A stretch of DNA of 64,000 bases from Phallus indusiatus (Eukaryota; Basidiomycota; Agaricomycetes; Phallales; Phallaceae): contig JAQFWX010000022.1 in the NCBI GenBank assembly GCA_027605045.1, positions 620,001 through 684,000 on the forward strand, given 5' to 3'. This document shows positions 57,601 through 64,000 of this stretch, in pieces. A program made the position numbers and the translations under genes. Within the stretch, counting starts at the first letter, position 1; each line of letters opens with the position of its first letter. The notes under the pieces were generated by a model. The model did not search any database. It was not told the DNA's origin and worked only from the letters and a program-made list of their open reading frames with translations.

Positions 57601-60503
57601 ATGGCAGCCAACGCTGCACACAAGCATGAAAAAACTACGGATGAATCCAACGTAGTTTTGGCGATGTAATTGGTTATGTATTCTGTCATTGCGTATGCGG
57701 CTGTACCTGATCCTACAAATTTGCAGTCCATGTTACATCTTAGGCAGTAAACGATAATATCGTTATATCCATTCACGTCCCCGGTTTTACATGCCAGGTG
57801 GATATGCCCGTCTTCGTCAATGTAGGTAAAGGGTACTGGATCACGTGGAAGTCCGAATCTGCAGTCGGCGTCGTTAAATTTGTGGTTCTGAGGCAGTGTA
57901 GAAAGATGCTTGAAACATGTGAAAGAGTGTTCGTGGATTTGACCCGTGACATGTAATAAATTCCGAACATTTTGACGAAAATGATTATCGAAACCATCTA
58001 TGTCGTCGAACACAGCTGGATGTTCAGGCCTACTCATGACAGGTTCTTTTTTATAACACCCATCTTCCATTGGACGAAAGGTCGTATCTGGTGGCAAGTC
58101 TAATTTAATTATATTTTCCAACCATTTGAAAAAACGTTGTTGCCACTGCTCGTTAGCCTGCAATTTATCACGAGTTTGAAAAGGGTCTAAACCGTCTTTT
58201 AACCAAACCAAAAAATGACAGTGTAGAGAACCCCTTCCTTGTGACTCCACGACCCCGTAATAAGAATCAACATTCCCGAAAACGCCTAACTCGTCATCGC
58301 GGTTACCGCCTAACAATATATTTACAAAAGATTTGATGACGAAGTCGAAAGCCCGAGAGGCTGCTGCAGGGTTTTCAGTGGAATAACGCAAACGCTCCTG
58401 ATCTTCGTTTTTATTAGAGAGAGTGTGGAAAATTTTGTCAACATCTATGTCCCGTCCGGCAAATACTTGAGTAATCGGATTTAATGTATCTGCTGGGTTG
58501 ATTGTTACGAACAAATGGGGTAATCCTCTGGACCTTATTATAGACCGAATTTCGGACTTCATCTTCCTGACTTCGCCAATAGAACCGCACACATCTTCAG
58601 ATATAAAATTGACGTAATTTAATAATTTTGACACATTTTTTTCGGATTCACATTCGTTGAGAGGTAATTTAGAAGATATCTTCTCTTTCATCAAGTCCAA
58701 ATTATCCAAGTCAATTTTGTCAATGGCGCGTAACACTTTAGGAAACCAAGACCGTTTGACAATTAATTTGGATTGAAACGATGATACACGTCGTTGTAAT
58801 AAATTCATTATTACAAACGGAAAGGTAATATGTTTCTGAAAGCGTGTATCCGCGAGGTTTAAAAGGTGTTTAACGTGACGTCTCATATCCAAAACTCTAA
58901 ACCCTTGCGACTTTAAACATCTTATCTCGCAATCAAATGACCCCATGCCATAGGGAAATAAGGTCGGCCATAACAAACAATACAAAGAACTATTCTTAAG
59001 AGTAGGTAGAGGTTGCGATGACGATGCAGGATATTTCACAAAAGGACGTTTATTGTTAAGTAGTTCTTTTAGCATCTCAATCTTTCTGACAGCATGAGTT
59101 TGATCTTGTACGTCACTATCAATTATTCCGCAAGATTGTAATGTCGAAGGTGCATTATTGTTCATATTATCTGATGGAGCAGATGTTTCAGCTAGGTGTC
59201 CGTATCCGTCCCCTTCCGAATCACATTGGTATATGTGTTGCGCAGGAAAGTTTCTCAGAACACCGTCGTCAGTGTAGTCGTTTAGATTATCTTGTGAAAT
59301 AACAATATCTGCGTATAGCTTATTATTCTGTTTCAACCAATTCAAAGCGTTAAACAGTTTATGTCTTCTAACGAGAAGAGGTCCTTTGCGTAGAAGTCGT
59401 TCAGTCAACTGTGAGTCTTTATTACTGACCATTACCACCGCCACTTCGTCATATATTGAATGTAAGGGCGGAGGTAAGACGTTCAATAAATTCCGAGGTT
59501 CCTGAGGAAACACACACACATTGCCGTGAGTACCGTACTGAGAAAATTTACCTGTGGACAATCTAACACTGCAACGAGTGCTGCGGACACGCGCGATACA
59601 TAATTCTTCGAGAAAAGTGAGATCCTGTAATTCAGCAGGTACATCACCAATCCAACAACCATTAGCATAAGAATATAAAGGCACGCGGACAAATTTTTTC
59701 CGCCTAATACACGTCATACAATTGGTACACACAGTGTACTTGTCAACAGACGGCTTGCAAACTTCAATATCTTGTGAACCAAATTTGTCTACCAAAGTTT
59801 CACGTTTCTCAGACAACAAAGAAATGTCAAGCTCGCTGACGGAAAAGATTCGCACAGAACGTCTAAATGTTTTAACGCCACAGAACGAGCAGATGGAAAA
59901 TTGAAGAGTACTCCTGGACGTATGATCGACGAATTCACCTATGATTTTCGCGCGCTCTTCATCAGATATCATTACAGGCCATTCAACTTGATTGTCTGCC
60001 CTGCGTTTAGCTTTATTTGCCAACATCGCACTGGTGCAATTTTCTGAGCAAACATGGGACAAAAGAGCTTTATGTATTTCGGATTTCGTTCGATGGTAGT
60101 TTGCAATACCATGCGATTTCCTCAAGGACATAAGTTCTTTGAGTGATAGGTTATGTTTTAATTCCTCTTTCAGTGTACTAGACGAAGAGGATTCCACCGG
60201 GGGTGAATGCTCTAAAGTACTTTCACGTGAAAGTCTTTCGTTACTGAGCAGCATGGACAGCTCATCATTAGTGCCTGGACAAGAAAGTCCAATATTTCCT
60301 GGGGAACAACATTGAACCCCTGTGTCGTCGTTCGACCCGTTCAGGAGTGGGAACGACGGAGACGAGACTGTATGTGCTTGTCTAGCAAGAAAACCGAAAT
60401 TAAAAACGAAAGCGGAACGAAACATGTAAAGGTAAACATACGTAAAAGTCCTCTGCTCGTTATCGTAATAAAGAAATGGATCTTTCGGTGTACGTGAGGG
60501 CAT
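54681..60503 (-). CDS. Helitron Rep-helicase
   Basis: Two exons, 60503-60442 and 60381-54681, give 1,920 residues. The start MPSRTPKDPFLYYDNEQ is chosen because an intron with GTATGT and CTAG borders removes an unlikely N-terminus. Order: a Cys-containing N-terminal part, a DUF6570-like block (VRRHKLFNALNWLKQNNKLY), the Helitron-like N domain (KHITFPFVIMNLLQRR, PHLFVTINPADT), the rolling-circle Rep centre with the His pair GSLHCHFLVWL and the two Tyr of YITNYIAKT, then a PIF1-type helicase with Walker A GPGGTGKSRIF, a motif II-like IQIVDEV, MVFAGDPAQLPPP and a C-terminal SRLKSLDGLSI. It should nick, unwind and transfer one strand of the element. All key motifs are present and there is no stop, so it may be active. 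Confidence 0.9.
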   Translation of the reverse strand: MPSRTPKDPFLYYDNEQRTFTYVYLYMFRSAFVFNFGFLARQAHTVSSPSFPLLNGSNDDTGVQCCSPGNIGLSCPGTNDELSMLLSNERLSRESTLEHSPPVESSSSSTLKEELKHNLSLKELMSLRKSHGIANYHRTKSEIHKALLSHVCSENCTSAMLANKAKRRADNQVEWPVMISDEERAKIIGEFVDHTSRSTLQFSICSFCGVKTFRRSVRIFSVSELDISLLSEKRETLVDKFGSQDIEVCKPSVDKYTVCTNCMTCIRRKKFVRVPLYSYANGCWIGDVPAELQDLTFLEELCIARVRSTRCSVRLSTGKFSQYGTHGNVCVFPQEPRNLLNVLPPPLHSIYDEVAVVMVSNKDSQLTERLLRKGPLLVRRHKLFNALNWLKQNNKLYADIVISQDNLNDYTDDGVLRNFPAQHIYQCDSEGDGYGHLAETSAPSDNMNNNAPSTLQSCGIIDSDVQDQTHAVRKIEMLKELLNNKRPFVKYPASSSQPLPTLKNSSLYCLLWPTLFPYGMGSFDCEIRCLKSQGFRVLDMRRHVKHLLNLADTRFQKHITFPFVIMNLLQRRVSSFQSKLIVKRSWFPKVLRAIDKIDLDNLDLMKEKISSKLPLNECESEKNVSKLLNYVNFISEDVCGSIGEVRKMKSEIRSIIRSRGLPHLFVTINPADTLNPITQVFAGRDIDVDKIFHTLSNKNEDQERLRYSTENPAAASRAFDFVIKSFVNILLGGNRDDELGVFGNVDSYYGVVESQGRGSLHCHFLVWLKDGLDPFQTRDKLQANEQWQQRFFKWLENIIKLDLPPDTTFRPMEDGCYKKEPVMSRPEHPAVFDDIDGFDNHFRQNVRNLLHVTGQIHEHSFTCFKHLSTLPQNHKFNDADCRFGLPRDPVPFTYIDEDGHIHLACKTGDVNGYNDIIVYCLRCNMDCKFVGSGTAAYAMTEYITNYIAKTTLDSSVVFSCLCAALAAIYKTNDHQDISESSADEKARLLLVKICNGMIGKRELSSQQVMAHLQGIPNRYTNHSFQTYWWSSLLRFVSSNHFRLRDDEDEDYLTINDRNLNSGTEINRPSLPTLVLDYLYRPTQLANTCLWDFWTQYKSVNVKGMNSGDAIEEMENGDEPDIRGSGFLFATRHPKRHQFIVRQRNKMITPILNGIQIPRCDRSDEDLEKFQIIVLTLFKPWELDTDKVNLMIPHKGWKEAYESLCSDLTVEHKSIVRNFQAIYSCRDAADDWSSKRRKLMIPGGHIPNGVDGRGGSFPDKSSVDDDWLHAMNDDPDDENDEDNEEESGEEIVQTAFTQEATYDAIHSASIAGFYDVDVCCERDIPPVVMASSYDALIDQKDYEKALTASCSVIPTSDISLSELKSSWKGGHTADEPVQALMEERTTSNDTNSSWQTWYPHRKLCVQIIQQLTLNAEQTLAFLLFADKYGLQQLVHPLDRSPFEPIRLLISGPGGTGKSRIFQAIRLFLHIVGHDNHLKVTAPTGLAANNVGGTTVHSEINIRVPPKEMFANDSKGKKMRDSLEKKYESTKIQIVDEVYFMSASDNARLSQYLRLTNQLHSDRAYGSLNMVFAGDPAQLPPPKNSSLFDHELVKDAEKKLNAGNEKAVTELGGVLVWRSISDCVVLSKIMRQSDSHFQSLLNRLRFGLCSEDDYDLLECYVISNRSTKVNKNLLSISLWMTDPEKASPLITYTNAVRDAHNYQCAKAFAVYTKQEYYEYHAVDTVNRGKTELRNLAAESAWQTPIKQAHDLAGRLPLVPYMPIFLTQNIATHLGLSNGGFGRLISAKYVVRNGRRYASSAVIDIEQYNGGSEENPHRLTIVPVKCRFCYHLPGLEKAYWATRSQLPIIPAFAFTSHNSQSRSLSTACIDLESCRSIASAYVMLSRLKSLDGLSILRPFSLGKIQRHAPQQMRNEVARLDTLFELTKTKSKDDLKWYYDWVQS

Positions 60504-60686
60504 GGTGAAAGGGAGCGATTTTGGCTTGTGAACCAAATATGCTCCAATGGATCGGTTTAATAATACAATAGTGAAGACCTTCGAATGTCTTAAAAGACAA
60601 GAATGGTGTGTGGCGAGACATAGCGGCATATTGTTTAGATAACAAAGGCAAATTAAAACATGTCTCATTTTTAGCAATACAACGTA

Positions 60687-61821
60687 TTACAAAGCCATTT
60701 TTTTCAGACTGCCACCCAAATCAATATTCGCATTGGAGGAACCGCGTTTACGTTTTATTCCATGGCCGGTACTCAAAAACTGCCAAAGATCAATTGGAAA
60801 AAAAGGGCGAACCATATAAGTAGAACTGACCTTGGAACATCCATCGTTTAATATCGTTACGTTCCGTATAGAAGGAACTAGTTTTTTCTTCGTTTTCTTG
60901 CTCGACACCAGTAAAAAAACAATGTCGAGTTCAACAATGATTCCGGGCCTCACGCGCATAAGAGGGGTGCACATCTGAAGGGACGACGTCAATGTACTAA
61001 ATGCACCCAATTAATACGACGTTTTAAAAGAAAAAGGAAGCGTACTCAGCATCGGTATCGGTCAAAACAAGGTTCTCAGAATATTCCACAACATTCGCTT
61101 TAGTGAACACAAAGTCGGACATTTTGCCCAACTTTGATCTGAGCACACCTTCGGGATCCATGACAGGCGGAATGTCGATCGTGGAGTCATCCGGCACTGA
61201 TTTTTTAGGCGTAAAATATCTCGTTTTAAAAGACAAACTGGGCAGAGGTCCAAACGCGCGCGCTCTGAAAGGAAGGACGAAACTCTGCGTAAAAAAAGAA
61301 GAGATGTACTTATGTATTGCATTAATCGCATCTATAGCTTTCGAGAAGGGTGCGAAGTCATATGCAATCAAGGTGATTTCTTGTGAAGCACTAGAGGGAT
61401 CTAATCCATCGCTTTTTTGGACCCCAAAAAAAAAAAAAGAAAACGGAGTTTTATAGGATACACAATCATAGTCAAACCCAACTTACCGCTGACGGAGTGA
61501 ACTAGGGAGTAAATGATTCGCAACGTACCCCCGAATTTTGAAGTGTGCTTCATCAGTATCTCCTACCCATTTCAATCGCCCTGTAGCAGTGTCGTCCACA
61601 TATAATTGTAAAGTAGAAGATACAACGTCGAGGCTGTCATAGGAAGATAACTCGTAAAGAACTTCATCTTCTTGAACGACGCTCTCTGTGACTTGTTTAA
61701 GTATGTCACCTACCATGGATTTTATCAAAACAGTTATTAGATGGCACAAAAATAGACACAAACTGTACTCAGGTCGCTTGATGGTTTCGCAAATGAAGTC
61801 TGGAGATAGTGTAGGTGGCAT
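60687..61821 (-). CDS. Helitron-associated protein, possible OB-fold (RPA-like)
   Basis: Exons 61821-61487, 61390-61046, 60996-60831 and 60779-60687 give 312 residues with consistent phases. Blocks HFKIRGYVANHLLPSSLRQR, LIAYDFAPFSK, FVLPFRARAFGPLPSLSF, PPVMDPEGVLRSKLG and RVRPGIIVELDIVF match, from memory, a family found beside Helitron Rep-helicases in mushroom genomes. The end is basic (GIKRKRGSS). A role in binding single-stranded DNA, as for RPA genes on plant Helitrons, is inferred from context only. It ends 183 bases before the start of the Rep-helicase and is transcribed the same way. Confidence 0.65.
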
Positions 61822-62060
61822 AGTGTCGTTACCTGTGTTTCGGGTAGTCCATAATTATGAATATATACTTGAAAAAGAACGATTACGTTATTCATTACGC
61901 TGGATGATGTACAATGACATTGTCACTGTCATGTTTAGGCTAAACCGATTTTGTTTCAAGGGTAAAACCTTTTACGCTGGATAGGTAACAAAACCGATGT
62001 TCCAATAGGGGTAAGTTATAGGGTGTGTGAGGGCACGACATACTTTTCACTCAAATCTTT

Positions 62061-63207
62061 ATGGAGAAGCAGCTTGAAGATATGGAAGTCGAAACTGTTA
62101 ATGTTAATCTTCTGAAGCGGGACCGTGCACAGCTTTACCGCTATCTGGACTCTCTGACATTGCCATCTTTATATAATCTCTTTCACGCGGCGCCTGTCAT
62201 TCGTCACGAAATCCAAACGTCGCTCACAGCCAAACTGTCTGTCAATAAATACGTTGGGAGATTTTTCGAGAATCTTCACGACTTAAACGAATTTAAAATG
62301 CTTCAGCGTGCAACGGATTTCTTTATTAGCGGATCTCTGTGCTTACAATTTTTTCTGGATGTCGAATGGCCAACATCGGACATGGACATATACTGCTGGA
62401 ACGACACCACGAACGCTATTTCTCACCGTCTTCAAGGTTTGGGTTACGAGACAGCCAATGCCACTGGTTACTACCCATATTGGGCGACGAACCAAGTGGA
62501 GCGCGTCCTGACCTTCCGTAGGCTCGTTGATAACGAAGAACGGCACGTCCAAATCGTAATTTGCAAACATAGCCCAATCTCGACAATTTTGAGTTTTCAT
62601 TCCAGTAGGTTTTTTTTTTCTTTCTTCATCATTCTTATGGAAGTTGATGAAGACATGTTATTTACCAGCGACCGTGATGAACTGTTTAACATGGCAATAT
62701 GCCATTTGTTTTTATCCATATACAACATTGCACACCCACCAAGCTATCGGTTTTCAACATAACGACGAAGTGGAAACTAAATATAGGAGCCGCGGCGTAT
62801 CGACGTCTTATTCTAGGGCGACCAACACCTTACCGGATGAACTGACTGCTAAACACCGCAGAATAGGCGATCGATTTTGTATCACCATCCAAATAACACC
62901 AAGCGACATAGCCGGTACTAATAGTGACCCCAATCCTTTACCTTTGAGCAGATCACTCTGTCTTCTCCCACAAGCAGACGGACTTAACACGGAAGATGTT
63001 TCCGACGGCACAAGGACAGGATCTGACGTGTTTCTCAATTCCTGGCAATTGACTGCCACGACAGATCATCAAACGGGATTGACTGAAGATTTCAACATGA
63101 AGTATGAAGTATACAAACCTGTTGATGAGCCTTATGTTTATACAGTTTCGAAACCGATCCATTCCGGATATCAAAGTCAAGCGAGCGACGATGCTACAGA
63201 TAAGTAA
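62061..63207 (+). CDS. Basidiomycete family protein, nucleotidyltransferase-like N-terminus
   Basis: Exons 62061-62604 and 62669-63207 give 360 residues. The block FFISGSLCLQFFLDVEWPTSDMDIY has the Gly-Ser plus Asp-x-Asp spacing of nucleotidyltransferase folds. RHVQIVICKHSPISTILSFHS-TTVMNCLTW then crosses the intron, and a YRSRG...GDRFCITIQ block follows. This matches, from memory, a family repeated in Agaricomycete genomes, often near mobile DNA. No function is known. It points away from the Helitron genes, so whether it is cargo or a neighbour is open. Confidence 0.6.
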
Positions 63208-63517
63208 GCGTTTTTTGTGTAATTTGAGAAAGAAACAGATGGATGATATTCTTTATCAGGAGCGTTATGCGTAGCTTGTTGCAGGCTTTTACTTTGTCCT
63301 AACGGAGCGTAACCATTAAGTCATAGGGGAAAACAAACGAAATCTGTATAGTAATTAAACGTCATATTATAAATGAGAAGAATTCTTTTCCGCGGGTTAG
63401 AACTATGACATCAACAACCTAGGCAGACTAATAAAAGCAAAAGAAAGCGACTAGCTATTGAAATTAATTTCCAAAACCAACCCCGTTCTACAGTACTCAC
63501 GCCAACTATTCTTTTAT

Positions 63518-64000
63518 ATGACGTCTCATTCTAGAAGAGGCCGGGCTGGTAGACGTGTTCTCAACGATGACAACGCTGCTGACGAGGGCGAACACGCTGT
63601 AACCGCGGAGGGGTAAGGACTCACTTTCTCTCTAAATACGAAAACCAACTATCCCTTACACGTGGTGTAACAGGTCCGGGGCGTCGACACAAGCATCAGA
63701 AGTGGGTAGTGTGCGGCTTACGAGGTCAATGTCCACTGAGATAGATCGTATAGGTTTTGGCACCTGACGCTGAGCATTACACGGACGACAATGAGCACGA
63801 TTCCACTTCCACGGTAGCATCTGCAGAGAACGAAACACGAGCGTACGGTATCGTCATTCTGCAAAATCAAAAGATTCAGTGAGTATTTGGTTGATTATGA
63901 GTTACCAGGGTTTAACAGTCGATAGGTTGGATTTGAGTATAGACAAAAAATGGAAAAAGCTTGTCTTGGATACTTTAAGACCCCAACTCTTGTCGTCCGC
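63518..64000 (+). CDS. Start of an unrecognised gene (cut by window edge)
   Basis: An ATG at 63518 opens MTSHSRRGRAGRRVLNDD and runs to a GTAAGG donor at 63615. A second exon from 63672 continues in phase (GSGASTQASEVGSVRL). Further on, 63760-63879 reads as DAEHYTDDNEHDSTSTVAS and RAYGIVILQNQKIQ before a GTGAGT donor, but the join between these two parts is not settled. The N-terminus is basic and then Ser/Asp-rich. I do not recognise the family. Confidence 0.4.

Larger units (their letters stand above)
54681..61821 (-). mobile_element. Helitron core (ends not located)
   Basis: Two head-to-tail minus-strand genes, the Rep-helicase and a side gene typical of Agaricomycete Helitrons, are 183 bases apart and define the core. 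The 5' TC end should lie right of 61821 and the 3' hairpin/CTRR end left of 54681, but neither could be placed by eye. Confidence 0.7.

Noticed and set aside
1..64000. tRNA, rRNA or CRISPR features
   Set aside because: I looked for tRNA arm motifs and regular direct repeats with spacers and found none convincing. The sequence is eukaryotic, so CRISPR is not expected.

Overview
This window is nuclear DNA of a filamentous basidiomycete, most likely an Agaricomycete. The genes are broken by many short GT-AG introns of about 45-85 bases. The multigene families are typical of mushrooms: DUF6533-like seven-helix proteins, F-box proteins and a Helitron with its usual side ORF. House-keeping genes such as APC1, snurportin and a mitochondrial ornithine carrier are fungal in layout. 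All exon models below were built by hand from splice motifs, reading frame and comparison of copies. Wherever I give an exon list, the phases close without a stop.

Region 1 (1-18.3 kb) is a local gene-family array. Six copies (A-F) of an 11-exon gene for a DUF6533-like membrane protein lie on the + strand. B, D, E and F have intact reading frames of 347, 351, 349 and 355 residues. A is broken by a MITE and a frameshift, and C has lost its 5' half. Copies or scraps of an F-box gene lie between them on the - strand, and only the last one (16.7-18.3 kb) is intact. The two families seem to have been duplicated together: about 3.63-7.7 kb matches about 14.34-18.1 kb. A chain of nine close-packed hairpins lies at 288-586.

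Region 2 (18.6-43.6 kb) is mostly single-copy genes. In order they are an AidB-type acyl-CoA dehydrogenase; a pair of related small proteins of unknown function; a metallophosphoesterase-fold protein whose metal ligands are largely replaced; snurportin-1; a Ure2-type glutathione transferase; the APC1 subunit of the anaphase-promoting complex; one reading frame joining two BIR domains to a casein-kinase-1 domain; and an ORT1-type mitochondrial carrier. A stretch of about 3.4 kb (24.26-27.64 kb) has no gene I can support.

Region 3 (44.05-64 kb) is mobile DNA. A complete element of 9,247 bases (44062-53308) has 43-bp inverted ends (38 of 43 positions match) and a perfect 9-bp target duplication. 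It holds a 1,781-residue multidomain transposase and, facing it tail to tail, a gene that looks like a TET/JBP-type 2-oxoglutarate/Fe(II) dioxygenase. Next comes a Helitron with an uninterrupted 1,920-residue Rep-helicase and a Helitron-associated side gene. A family gene resembling a nucleotidyltransferase fold and the start of another gene run to the right edge.

The two observations I rate highest are the TET/JBP-like gene enclosed in a Mutator-like element and the BIR-BIR-CK1 fusion.
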